Of a DNA stretch of 64,000 bases, positions 16,028-24,587 are shown one piece after another (positions within the stretch are counted from its first letter, which is position 1; the number at the start of each line of letters is the position of its first letter). Source of the stretch: Heterorhizobium halophytocola (lineage in GTDB: Bacteria > Pseudomonadota > Alphaproteobacteria > Rhizobiales > Rhizobiaceae); assembly GCF_017873095.1 (NCBI RefSeq), contig NZ_JAGGJU010000007.1, positions 1 to 64,000 of the forward strand, written 5' to 3'. The translations under genes and the position numbers were made by a program. The notes below the pieces were generated by a model. The model saw only the letters and a program-made list of their open reading frames with translations, was not told where the DNA came from and ran no database searches.

Positions 16028-16223
16028 TTTTCTCAAAGCCTCCTTGTATTGGGATAGCCCAGACTAGGCTTTTCTAGAAGAGAGGAAATGCATGTCCCGG
16101 ACGAAGAAGGGACATATCCGGCCAAGGTTCTGGGATCAAAGTCTTCCGCTGTGGGGCTGCTCGCATTGCATGGCATCCGGCTTTGCGGCTAAGGTCCGCC
16201 CGCAAAAGCCAATGGAGGATCGG

Positions 16224-17210
16224 ATGCTGCGTTTCGGAATTTTATCGACGGCAAAAATCGGGCGCGACGCGGTCGTGCCGGCCATTCAGGACGCCGAAAA
16301 CGCGGTGGTATCCGCCATTGCCAGCCGTGATCTGGAGCGGGCCCGGGCGATGGCCGATCGCTTCTCGGTGCCGCATGCCTTCGGCTCCTACGAGGAGATG
16401 CTGGCCTCGGACACGATCGATGCGGTCTACATCCCGCTGCCGACCTCGCAGCATGTCGAATGGTCGATCAAGGCGGCGGATGCCGGCAAGCATGTGCTCT
16501 GCGAGAAGCCGATCGCGCTGAACGCCGGCGAGATCGATGCGCTGATAGCCGCCCGTGACCGCAACACGGTGATCATCTCGGAAGCCTTCATGGTGACCTA
16601 TGCGCCGGTCTGGCTGAAGGTACGCGCACTTCTGGCAGAGGGCGCGATCGGCCGGCTGCGCCATGTGCAGGGCGCCTTCACCTATTTCAACCGCGACCCG
16701 GCCAATATGCGCAATATTCCGGCGCTCGGCGGCGGCGGTCTGCCGGATATCGGTGTCTACCCGACGGTTACCACGCGGTTTGCCACCGCCAAGGAACCGC
16801 AGCGCGTCCAGGCGGTTACCGAGCGCGATGCCGAGTTCGGCACCGACATCTATTCGAGCGTCAAGGCGGATTTCGGCGATTTCGAGATGAGCTTCTACGT
16901 CTCGACCCAGATGGCCAACCGCCAGCTGATGGTGTTCCACGGCACGGAAGGCTTCATCGAGGTGAAATCGCCGTTCAACGGCGAGCGGTGGGGGGCCGAG
17001 GAGGTCGAGCTCGCCAATCAGAACCATGGCCAGTCGCAGATCTTCCGCTTCCCTGGCAGCCGGCAATACAAATGCGAGGCTGAAGCCTTTGCCTCCGCCG
17101 TTGCCGGCAAGGATGTCGAGATCTTCACGCTCGAGCAGTCGCGCGCCAACCAGCGCTTCATCGATGCCATCTACCGCGCCAGCAAAAAGGACGGCTGGGA
17201 GCCGGTCTGA
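16224..17210 (+). CDS. Gfo/Idh/MocA-family oxidoreductase
   Basis: This 328-residue NAD(P)-dependent sugar or cyclitol dehydrogenase has an N-terminal Rossmann fold ([11 protein letters not shown]). The conserved EKP motif is at 94-96 (CEKPIAL). The C-terminal substrate domain contains [12 protein letters not shown]. The start at MLRFGIL follows GGAGG. The frame is open from 16092, but the added 44 codons are unlike the family. The N-terminal glycine motif is G-x-L-S-T-A, common in the 'trans-1,2-dihydrobenzene diol dehydrogenase' branch. It follows, divergently, the isochorismatase gene. Confidence 0.92.
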   Translation: MLRFGILSTAKIGRDAVVPAIQDAENAVVSAIASRDLERARAMADRFSVPHAFGSYEEMLASDTIDAVYIPLPTSQHVEWSIKAADAGKHVLCEKPIALNAGEIDALIAARDRNTVIISEAFMVTYAPVWLKVRALLAEGAIGRLRHVQGAFTYFNRDPANMRNIPALGGGGLPDIGVYPTVTTRFATAKEPQRVQAVTERDAEFGTDIYSSVKADFGDFEMSFYVSTQMANRQLMVFHGTEGFIEVKSPFNGERWGAEEVELANQNHGQSQIFRFPGSRQYKCEAEAFASAVAGKDVEIFTLEQSRANQRFIDAIYRASKKDGWEPV

Positions 17211-17258
17211 CATATCGGACGATGGACGGAAAACGGCGAATCGTGATGATCTCCAGCG

Positions 17259-17861
17259 ATGGATCACCTTCGTTTCGCCGGTGCCTCGGCTGAGGAGCAG
17301 CAGGCTGCATTGATCGCCATGATCCGGTCGCAAGACTGGCTCATGGCGGCGCTGGAAGGCGTCAGCGGCATGGACTGGCCGGATGCCTGGATCGTTGCCG
17401 GCGCGATCTACAACATGGCCTGGAATTGCCTGACCGGCCGGCCGGGGGCAAGCGCCGTCAAGGACATCGATATCTTCTATTTCGATGCCGCCGATCTGTC
17501 CTACGAGGCAGAAGACCGGATGATCCGCCGGGCAGCAGAGCGGTTCGGCCATCTTCCGGTTCCGGTCGAGCTGCGCAACCAGGCGCGTGTTCACCTCTGG
17601 TTTGCCCGCCATTTCGGCTTTAAGATCGAGCCGATCCGCGACAGCCGCGATGCCATATCGCGCTTCTCTTCGGTGGCCTATGCGATTGGGGTCCGGCTCA
17701 ACGACGAAGGCGAACTAGAGATCTTCGCGCCCTTCGGTCTTGAGGATCTGTTTGCCTTCCGCATCCGCCCCAACCGCTATTATGACAATCGCGATACCCA
17801 TGCCGCGAAGGCCGCCCGTGCAAAGGCGGTCTGGCCCGAACTCACGGTCGATCCCTGGTAG
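17259..17861 (+). CDS. Nucleotidyltransferase-like protein (DUF925/NTP_transf_6)
   Basis: The 200-residue protein begins with a helical segment, then WIVAGAIYNMAWN and VKDIDIFYFDAADLSYEAED, the conserved core of the PF06042 family. Asp residues in KDIDIFY could bind metal. The family is predicted to be nucleotidyltransferases of unknown substrate. The gap to the preceding oxidoreductase is 48 bp, so they may share a transcript. It ends three bases from the convergent GtrA gene. Confidence 0.88.
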   Translation: MDHLRFAGASAEEQQAALIAMIRSQDWLMAALEGVSGMDWPDAWIVAGAIYNMAWNCLTGRPGASAVKDIDIFYFDAADLSYEAEDRMIRRAAERFGHLPVPVELRNQARVHLWFARHFGFKIEPIRDSRDAISRFSSVAYAIGVRLNDEGELEIFAPFGLEDLFAFRIRPNRYYDNRDTHAAKAARAKAVWPELTVDPW

Positions 17862-17864
17862 GGA

Positions 17865-18239
17865 TCAGCGGCGGAAGACGAAGCGGGAATAGCCGAAGAA
17901 GCTGAACAGCATGGCGCTTGCCGACGACAGGACCATGGCCGCCAAGGGATTGACCTCGGGATAGGTAAACACGACGCCTGCATAGATCAGGTAATTGACC
18001 AGCGACGAAGTCAGGCCGACGGAACCGTAACGAAACCCTTCGCGGATGAGCGAATGCCGCGAGGCGCCGAAGGTGAAGCGACGGTTGAGCTGCCAGGTGG
18101 CGCAGACCGCGAAGGCGATCGCGATGGCGCGCGAGACGTAAGGTCCGAGCGGAGTGAAATGCAGCAGGATCGCCAGGGTGCCGGCATCGACGATGAAGCC
18201 GACACCGCCGACGAGACTGAAACGAAGCAGTCGTTTCAT
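17865..18239 (-). CDS. GtrA-family membrane protein
   Basis: The 124-residue protein has four predicted membrane spans and the GtrA signature (RFSLVGGVGFIVDAGTL near the start, NRRFTF in the middle). GtrA proteins are thought to flip polyprenyl-linked sugars across the inner membrane for O-antigen or teichoic-acid glycosylation. It overlaps the upstream glycosyltransferase gene by four bases, a common pairing of flippase-like and glucosyltransferase genes. Confidence 0.92.
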   Translation of the reverse strand: MKRLLRFSLVGGVGFIVDAGTLAILLHFTPLGPYVSRAIAIAFAVCATWQLNRRFTFGASRHSLIREGFRYGSVGLTSSLVNYLIYAGVVFTYPEVNPLAAMVLSSASAMLFSFFGYSRFVFRR

Positions 18240-19249
18240 GCGGCACTCTTCTTCCGCAGGCGAGGCTGTACCGGTGCGGCGACCGCCGGTTGCGGGGCCT
18301 TTGCCTCTTCGCGCCGCAGCGCCGGCAGGCTCATATAGCGAATGCGCAACTGATCGACCCGCGAGCGGGCGACGGAATCGAGGATGATGCCGGCGGTGAA
18401 GAACAGCAGGCCGATCATCATCAGGGTCATCGAGAAGACCCAGGTCGGCAGCCGGTCGACGAGACCGGTGAGGAAATAGGTATAGAGCACCGGCGCCATC
18501 AGGGTGAGGCTGGCGGCCACCAGGCCCGATGCGAAGATGCCGAAAAACGCAAACGGCCGCGTTTCCTTCATCAGCATGGCGAACATCCAGAGGATCCTGA
18601 GACCGTCGCCATAGGTGGAGAGCTTGGAATGCGACCCCTCGGGCCGCCGGCCATAGTCGAGTTCGATCTCGGCCACCGGCAGCTTCAGGTTCGAGGCATG
18701 GACGGACATTTCCGTCTCGATCTCGAAGCCGTGCGAGACCGCCGGGAAGCTCTTGACGAAGCGGTGGGAGAAGGCCCGGTAGCCAGAAAAGATGTCGGTG
18801 AAGTCATTGCCGAAGGTCGAGCGATAAAGGCGGTTGAACAGCCGGTTGCCGAAGGCATGGCCATTGCGGCCGGCATCGTCATGGACGCCGCGGCGGGTGC
18901 CGACCACCATGTCGGCTCGTTCGCCGACCAGCGTGCGGATCAGCTCTTCGGCGTCCTCGGCCCGGTAGGTGCCGTCGCCGTCTGCCATGATATAGATGTC
19001 GGCGTCGATATCGGAAAACATGCGGCGCACCACATGGCCCTTGCCCTGTCGCCGCTCGCGAAACACCGTGGCGCCGGCCAGCATGGCCTTCAGCGCGGTG
19101 CCGTCGGTCGAATTGTTGTCATAGACATAGATGGCCGCCTCGGGCAGCGTCCGGCGGAAATCGGCAACGACCTCGCCGATCGTCGTCGCCTCGTTGTAGC
19201 AGGGCAGAAGAACCGCGACCTGCTGCTGTTGTCTGTCGGTGTCGCCCAT
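18236..19249 (-). CDS. Family 2 glycosyltransferase (DPM1/GtrB-like) with C-terminal membrane helices
   Basis: The 337-residue protein has a GT2 catalytic domain: VAVLLPCYNE at 11-20, DNNSTDGT at 44-51, and the metal-binding DGDGTY near 90. Two hydrophobic helices follow near residues 235-300, typical of polyprenyl-phosphate glycosyltransferases. It likely charges undecaprenyl phosphate with a hexose, which the coupled GtrA protein would flip. The acceptor may involve the GT-C-like protein encoded divergently at 19373; this is inferred. Confidence 0.92.
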   Translation of the reverse strand: MGDTDRQQQQVAVLLPCYNEATTIGEVVADFRRTLPEAAIYVYDNNSTDGTALKAMLAGATVFRERRQGKGHVVRRMFSDIDADIYIMADGDGTYRAEDAEELIRTLVGERADMVVGTRRGVHDDAGRNGHAFGNRLFNRLYRSTFGNDFTDIFSGYRAFSHRFVKSFPAVSHGFEIETEMSVHASNLKLPVAEIELDYGRRPEGSHSKLSTYGDGLRILWMFAMLMKETRPFAFFGIFASGLVAASLTLMAPVLYTYFLTGLVDRLPTWVFSMTLMMIGLLFFTAGIILDSVARSRVDQLRIRYMSLPALRREEAKAPQPAVAAPVQPRLRKKSAA

Positions 19250-19372
19250 GGCCCCTGACCTTACGCAATACTTGCCCTGCCGCTCAAAGACTGCGGCGTC
19301 GGGCTTTACTATTTCTTGATTAGGTTAAGGCTAGGTTTCGCTCGTCCAACAGAGGGAGCATGAAACGCAGAC

Positions 19373-21211
19373 ATGGGTGTGGCAGGCATCACGACGGCCG
19401 GGACGAACCGGGCAGGGCTGGATCGCGGCAGCCTTTGGGATCGTTTCGCAGTCTCGCTGGCGCTTTATTGCGCCCTTGCCGTCATCCTCATCCTGGCGAC
19501 CACCCTGCCGTTTGCGACCGATTATATCGGTGGCGACAACGACGACACCATGCGGCTGGTCGAGGTGCGCGATTTTCTCGGCGGACAGGGCTGGTTCGAC
19601 CTGATGCAATACCGGTTGGGGCTCGGCGATGGCACGCTGATGCATTGGTCGCGACTGATCGACCTGCCGATCGCATCCCTGATCCGCTTCTTCGCTCTAT
19701 TTGCCGGACCGGAACGGGCCGAGGCGCTTGCGGCGGCGGCCTGGCCGCTGTTGCTGACCCTGCCGCTGCTGGCAGCGCTCGGGCTCGGCGCCCGCAGGCT
19801 GGGCGGCACGGTCGCCATGCACGTTGCCTTTGCGCTCGGCGTGCTTTTCCTCGTCACCACGAACCGTTTTCTACCCGGCGCGCTGGACCACCACAATGTC
19901 CAGCTGACGCTGGTGGCCTGGATGGCGGCCATGCTGATCGACGCGCGCATGCGCGCCTCCAGCCTTGCCGTGGCCGGTTTCTGTGCCGCACTGGCGATCG
20001 CCATCGGGGCGGAGACGACGCCGCTGGTGGCCATCGTCTGCTTGATCGTCGCGATCAGCTGGCTTCTGGTCGGGCAGGCCTATCGCCGGGCAGCGGCTGC
20101 CTACGGCCTGTCGCTGGCACTGTTCATTTCGCTGTTCTTCTTTGCAACCGTGCCGCCGCATCTCTACGGCGCCCGGACCTGCGACAACCTGTCGATCTCC
20201 TATTACGGGCTCGCCTCGATCGGTGGCCTGCTGCTGGCCGTGTCGGCGCTGGCCTTTTCCGGACGATCCCTTGCCGTGCGGGCCGGCCTGCTGGCGGTCG
20301 ATGGCCTGATTGCCGGCGCTGCGGTCCTCATTCTTGCGCCGCATTGCCTGCAGGGACCGCTTGCCGATCTCGACCCGATGCTGGTGAAATTCTGGCTGAG
20401 CCATGTCAGCGAGGCCTATTCCGCGCTCGAGGAACTGAAGCTCGATCCCGGCAAGTTCGGCGGCTTCTATGCCGTCGGGCTTTTCGGCCTGTCGGTCTGC
20501 CTGTTCCGTGCCCTGAAGGGCGACCGGGCCTTCCAGCACTGGACATTGTTCGCCATGATCCTGGTTGCCTGGGGTGTGGCCTTGATCCAGGTGCGCGGTG
20601 CGGTGTTCTCCGACATGCTGGCCATCCCGCCGCTGGCCTTCCTGATCGCCGAGCTGCGCGATATTTCGCGGCGCGAGCCGGAGAACCCGAGCAAGAGCTT
20701 TGCTTTCGCGGTCAGTGTGCTGATGGCGGTGTCCAGTGTGTGGGGATTTGCCGGCATGCTGTTGACCAATGGCACGGCCGAGGTCACCGAAAGCTTCGCC
20801 AATACGGTCAGCGCCTCCGAGGATTGCCGCTCGGGCAGCGCCATGCGGCAACTGGCGGGCCTGAAGGCCGCAACCGTCGCAGCGCCGGTCGACAGCGGCG
20901 CGCAGATCCTGCGCTTTACCCATCACCGGGTGATCGCCGGCCCCTATCACCGCGATCAGGGCGGCATGCTGACCGAACTGCATATCGGGCTTGCCCCGCC
21001 GAGCGAGGCGCCGGCGTTTCTGCGCGGCGCCGATATCGGCATCGTCGCATTCTGCCCTTCGGACTACCAGACGCAATTCCTGATCGACAGCAAGCCGGAC
21101 GGTCTGTTCGCCGCGTTGAAGCGTGGCGATGTGCCGCCTTATCTGGTGCCTTTGCCGAAGGATCCTCAATCGGGCTTCCAGCTTTACCGGGTGGCGCTTG
21201 GCAAGAATTGA
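19373..21211 (+). CDS. Large multi-spanning membrane protein, GT-C-like (possible glycosyl/oligosaccharyl transferase)
   Basis: The 612-residue protein has many hydrophobic segments between residues 27 and 460 and a soluble C-terminal part of about 140 residues. Near the N-terminus it has YIGGDNDDTMRLVEVRDFL (52-69) and LMHWSRLIDLP (89-99). The order of these motifs resembles the first external loop of STT3/PglB-like GT-C enzymes. GALDHHNVQL near residue 168 is also GT-C-like. I do not recognise a characterised orthologue. It is divergent from the GT2/GtrA pair and probably uses its lipid-linked sugar. Confidence 0.75.
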   Translation: MGVAGITTAGTNRAGLDRGSLWDRFAVSLALYCALAVILILATTLPFATDYIGGDNDDTMRLVEVRDFLGGQGWFDLMQYRLGLGDGTLMHWSRLIDLPIASLIRFFALFAGPERAEALAAAAWPLLLTLPLLAALGLGARRLGGTVAMHVAFALGVLFLVTTNRFLPGALDHHNVQLTLVAWMAAMLIDARMRASSLAVAGFCAALAIAIGAETTPLVAIVCLIVAISWLLVGQAYRRAAAAYGLSLALFISLFFFATVPPHLYGARTCDNLSISYYGLASIGGLLLAVSALAFSGRSLAVRAGLLAVDGLIAGAAVLILAPHCLQGPLADLDPMLVKFWLSHVSEAYSALEELKLDPGKFGGFYAVGLFGLSVCLFRALKGDRAFQHWTLFAMILVAWGVALIQVRGAVFSDMLAIPPLAFLIAELRDISRREPENPSKSFAFAVSVLMAVSSVWGFAGMLLTNGTAEVTESFANTVSASEDCRSGSAMRQLAGLKAATVAAPVDSGAQILRFTHHRVIAGPYHRDQGGMLTELHIGLAPPSEAPAFLRGADIGIVAFCPSDYQTQFLIDSKPDGLFAALKRGDVPPYLVPLPKDPQSGFQLYRVALGKN

Positions 21212-21267
21212 GCGGTCATCGTCGGCCTGTGCCGCCGAGGGCGCCGTTGCGTGACGGACCGCGGGGA

Positions 21268-21507
21268 TCAGGAGGCGTCGTTCTGCCGGCGACGGAGCAG
21301 CAGCAGACCGAGCGCGACGCATTCGATCAGGCCGGCATTGTAGCCGGCGATGGCCAGGACGAGCGAGAGGATCGGCGGCATTGCCGGCGATATCAGGGCC
21401 GCGAGCGCAAAGGTCGCGACGATCAGGAAGGCGGCAACAGCAATCGCCGTCACCGAGCGCATCAGGCTCGCTGCGATACCGATCGTCATTGCCGTTACAA
21501 AAATCAT
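21268..21507 (-). CDS. Small hypothetical membrane protein (79 aa)
   Basis: The product is almost wholly hydrophobic with two probable membrane spans (about residues 15-40 and 43-70) and a short basic C-terminal tail (LLRRRQND). No family is recognised. The ATG at 21507 lacks a clear ribosome site; ATGs a few codons in are also possible. It lies convergent to the GT-C-like gene and upstream, on the same strand, of nothing obvious. Coding status is probable but not certain. Confidence 0.5.
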   Translation of the reverse strand: MIFVTAMTIGIAASLMRSVTAIAVAAFLIVATFALAALISPAMPPILSLVLAIAGYNAGLIECVALGLLLLRRRQNDAS

Positions 21508-21613
21508 GGTGCTGAATATCCGCTTCGGAGCGCTTCGATAGCTGACGATATAAGGGCTGCGCTAATAAAAGGTTTCATCGCCGTGCCCCGTAGTGGAACA
21601 CGACGATGGTTTT

Positions 21614-21877
21614 TCAGACGAGACCGAGAATGTCGCCGGCGGTCGTTCCGGTCGAGAACACCTTCTGCACGCGGACCGGCAGGATGCTGCCGGCCGGCAC
21701 TGCCTTGAAGGTGATGTCGGCCCCGGCAATGGTGGTGACCGCGAGATCGCCGCCCTGGCCGACATAGAGGCCGCGGGTCGCCTCGCTCAGCGTGTCGTCG
21801 TCCTGCGGAACGATGGCAAAGCCGAAAGAGGCCGGGCCGCTCAAGGACGCGTTGGAACCGGAAAATCGATCATGCAT
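21614..21877 (-). CDS. Spike base protein, RCAP_rcc01079 (gene transfer agent) family
   Basis: From the ATG at 21877 (CAGGAG eight bases upstream) the protein is 87 residues. It contains ATRGLYVGQGGDLAVTTI and FKAVPAGSILPVRVQKVF, which I recognise as the small spike-base family linked to the Rhodobacter GTA head-spike locus. The fold is all-beta. No other GTA or phage gene is seen within the window, so it is an orphan copy. The role is unknown outside GTAs. Confidence 0.75.
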   Translation of the reverse strand: MHDRFSGSNASLSGPASFGFAIVPQDDDTLSEATRGLYVGQGGDLAVTTIAGADITFKAVPAGSILPVRVQKVFSTGTTAGDILGLV

Positions 21878-22052
21878 GGCAATTGCTCCTGTTGTTCGAA
21901 ACGCTGCCATTATCCGCCTGTCGAAACGCATGCGGAAAACGAAGTCGCCAATTATGAACAGGCCGACGATCAGCGAAGGGCTGTGGCTCTCTGCTGGGGA
22001 CCGGCGATTGCTTGCGGCTGAACTTGACGGCGATTTGCGCTAGGAATGAGGC

Positions 22053-23693
22053 ATGGCCGATTTCTTCAGCGATGATTCGCGATCCAACGTCACAGAGTTT
22101 TCCGTCTCCGAGCTGTCCGGTTCGATCAAGCGGACGGTCGAGAACGCCTTCGATCACGTGCGGGTGCGCGGCGAGATTTCCGGCTATCGCGGTCCGCATT
22201 CCTCGGGCCACGCCTATTTTTCGCTGAAGGACGACAAGGCGCGGATCGACGCGGTGATCTGGCGCGGCAGCTTTTCCAAGCTGAAGCATCGCCCGGAAGA
22301 GGGGATGGAAGTCATCGCCACCGGCCGCATCACCACCTTCCCGGGATCCTCGAAATATCAGATCGTCATCGAGACGATGGAGCCGGCCGGTGCCGGCGCG
22401 CTGATGGCGCTGATCGAGGAGCGCAAGCGGAAGCTCGGCGCGGAAGGCCTGTTTGATCCGGGGCGCAAGCGGCCGCTGCCCTTCATGCCGAACGTGATCG
22501 GCGTGGTGACCTCGCCGACCGGCGCCGTCATCCGCGACATTCTTCACCGGATTACCGATCGCTTTCCCGTCCATGTCATCGTCTGGCCGGTGAAGGTTCA
22601 GGGCGAAGGCTCCGGCGAGGAAGTCGCGCGCGCGATCCACGGCTTCAATGCGATGCAGCCGGGTGGCGCGATTGGAAGGCCCGACGTGCTGATCGTCGCG
22701 CGCGGCGGCGGCAGTCTGGAGGACCTCTGGAGCTTCAACGACGAGAGCGTCGTGCGTGCGGCGGCCGAAAGCGCGATACCGCTGATCTCCGCCGTCGGCC
22801 ACGAGACCGACTGGACGCTGATCGATCTGGCGGCCGACATGCGCGCCCCGACGCCGACCGGAGCCGCCGAAATGGCGGTGCCGGTGCGGGCCGAACTGGA
22901 AGCGCAGCTCGCCAACCTGTCGGCCCGGCTTGCCGGTGCCTCGTCGCGCCAGATGGAGCTGCGCCGGCAGAATGTGCGCGCCCTTGCCCGCGCGCTGCCG
23001 TCGCTCGACCAGTTGCTGGCGCTGCCGAGGCGTCGTTTCGACGAGGCTGCAGGCGGGCTTGGCCGCAGCCTGGAATTCAACACGGTCAGCAAGCGCGGCG
23101 CGTTCGAACGCGCGGCCTCGCGTCTGTCGCCCGACATCCTGGCGCGGCGGCTTTCCGACTGGAGGAACCGGGTCAGCGAGCGGGCGACGCTTGCCGAGCG
23201 GATCGTCGAGCGGCTGATCGACCGACAGCGGGCAAGGCTCGACCGCTTCGATGCGACCCTGTCGGCCGTGCCGGGGCGGCTGACAGCCCAGACCGGCCGC
23301 GCCCGCGACCGGCTGGAGACCTTCGGCCGGCGTGCCGACAGCGCCGTTGTCAACGATCTCAGGCGCCTGCGCTCCGGCCTCAGCGCCCATGAGCGCATGC
23401 TGCAGTCGCTGTCCTACAAGAACGTGCTGAAGCGCGGCTATGCGGTGATCCGCGACGAGGCCGACATGCCGGTCTCGCGCGGGGCGATGCTGGACCATGG
23501 CCAGCGGGTGGCGATCGAATTTGCCGATGGCCGTGTCAGCGCCGTGACCGGCGAGGGCGTCGCGCCACCACCGCCTGCCGATGGCAGCGCTTCGCAAACC
23601 CGGTCTGCATCCGCAAAGCCGCGTCCGAAGACGGCAAAGCCCGGAAAGCAGGCGCCTGCGCCCCCCGCACCGGTGCAGGGCGACCTGTTCTAG
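22053..23693 (+). CDS. xseA: Exodeoxyribonuclease VII large subunit
   Basis: XseA is the catalytic chain of the single-strand-specific exonuclease VII. The 546-residue protein has the N-terminal OB fold ([37 protein letters not shown]). The central catalytic region contains [30 protein letters not shown] and [12 protein letters not shown] long helical coil follows, with an Ala/Pro/Lys-rich tail. It is slightly longer than the E. coli protein because of this tail. A small SH3-domain gene follows after 11 bp. Confidence 0.97.
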   Translation: MADFFSDDSRSNVTEFSVSELSGSIKRTVENAFDHVRVRGEISGYRGPHSSGHAYFSLKDDKARIDAVIWRGSFSKLKHRPEEGMEVIATGRITTFPGSSKYQIVIETMEPAGAGALMALIEERKRKLGAEGLFDPGRKRPLPFMPNVIGVVTSPTGAVIRDILHRITDRFPVHVIVWPVKVQGEGSGEEVARAIHGFNAMQPGGAIGRPDVLIVARGGGSLEDLWSFNDESVVRAAAESAIPLISAVGHETDWTLIDLAADMRAPTPTGAAEMAVPVRAELEAQLANLSARLAGASSRQMELRRQNVRALARALPSLDQLLALPRRRFDEAAGGLGRSLEFNTVSKRGAFERAASRLSPDILARRLSDWRNRVSERATLAERIVERLIDRQRARLDRFDATLSAVPGRLTAQTGRARDRLETFGRRADSAVVNDLRRLRSGLSAHERMLQSLSYKNVLKRGYAVIRDEADMPVSRGAMLDHGQRVAIEFADGRVSAVTGEGVAPPPPADGSASQTRSASAKPRPKTAKPGKQAPAPPAPVQGDLF

Positions 23694-23704
23694 GGCAAAG
23701 CGGC

Positions 23705-24082
23705 ATGGTCGAGCAGGCTCCCCGTCGCTACAGGGTGATCGAGACATGGGACGTCAGCTATCCCGACCCGATTGCGCTTGCGATCGGCGACCGCGTCTCG
23801 CTGACCGGCCGCGAAGATTTGTGGGACGGCCATCGCTGGCTCTGGGCGCGCGGTCCATCCGGCAAGGAGGGCTGGATACCCGACGCCGTTCTGGTCGATA
23901 GTGCCGGCAGTTTCAGGGCAAGCCGGGCCTTCAACGCGCAGGAACTGGGTTGCCGTCCGGGCATGGTGCTGGACGGGCTGGAAGCGCTGCATGGCTGGGT
24001 CTGGTGCCGCAACGCCGACGGCGCCTGCGGATGGGTCCCGCGCCGCAATCTCGCGGCCATGCCATCTTCGCCATCCTCCTGA
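23705..24082 (+). CDS. Tandem SH3-like domain protein
   Basis: The 125-residue protein looks like two SH3-like units. The first has WARGPSGKEGWIPDAVL (about 47-63) and the second WCRNADGACGWVPRRNL (about 100-116), each ending in the GW(I/V)P motif of the bacterial SH3 variant. There is no signal peptide, so it is probably cytosolic, unlike cell-wall-binding SH3b proteins. The 11-bp gap to xseA suggests co-transcription. The ligand is unknown. Confidence 0.72.
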   Translation: MVEQAPRRYRVIETWDVSYPDPIALAIGDRVSLTGREDLWDGHRWLWARGPSGKEGWIPDAVLVDSAGSFRASRAFNAQELGCRPGMVLDGLEALHGWVWCRNADGACGWVPRRNLAAMPSSPSS

Positions 24083-24168
24083 CATCAAGGGCGATCAAAT
24101 GGCGGTGAACGATGGAACCGGCGGCCGTGGCTCGCGCGTTCCCTCATTACGTTTCAAGGAGACCTTCC

Positions 24169-24516
24169 ATGCTGAAAATATTCGCTGTTGCCGCCACTGC
24201 CGTCGTTGCCACCCTGACTGTTGCCTGCCTTCCCGCCAAGGCGGATCAATCGGTCGCCTCGCAGGTCGTCTTCGGCAAGATCTACAATGACGGCGTCACG
24301 GCGATCCATGTCCTCGGTCCGAACCGCCGCACCCTTGCCGGCATGCTGCCGCTGTCGGTGACGGTTGCCACGCCCGCCAGCAAGCGTCGCGAGCAGGCGG
24401 AGGCGTCTGCCGATCCCCGTGTGATGGATGCGCTCGCTGCCCGCCATATCGAGCTGCAGAACGTGATCGAAGTGCAGACCGCCGCCAATGGCGGCAAGAT
24501 CATCTATTATCGCTGA
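24169..24516 (+). CDS. Small secreted hypothetical protein (115 aa)
   Basis: The product starts MLKIFAVAATAVVATLTVACLPAKA, a convincing signal peptide cleaved near residue 25. A roughly 90-residue mature region follows. A Cys at position 20 might suggest a lipobox, but LTVAC lacks the usual LxGC form. AAGGAG lies eight bases before the ATG; the frame extends upstream to 24112 without a ribosome site. No family is recognised. A hairpin with a T-run follows at 24546. Confidence 0.7.
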   Translation: MLKIFAVAATAVVATLTVACLPAKADQSVASQVVFGKIYNDGVTAIHVLGPNRRTLAGMLPLSVTVATPASKRREQAEASADPRVMDALAARHIELQNVIEVQTAANGGKIIYYR

Positions 24517-24545
24517 CTTTGCTGCGCAGCGCTCAGCCTTGCAGA

Positions 24546-24570
24546 GCCCCGGCCTGACCGGGGCCCTTTT
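24546..24570 (+). terminator. Rho-independent terminator between convergent genes
   Basis: GCCCCGG and CCGGGGC pair around a 5-nt loop, followed by CCTTTT. It ends the unit containing the small secreted protein, 18 bp before the stop codon of the convergent aminopeptidase gene. Confidence 0.7.
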
Positions 24571-24587
24571 GCGTCAGCGAGGCGGCG

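Noticed and set aside
19360-21708. 782-codon open frame overlapping the GT-C-like gene
   Set aside because: It is in another frame of the same strand and rich in Arg and Pro. The 19373 frame has coherent membrane segments and motifs and is the real gene.
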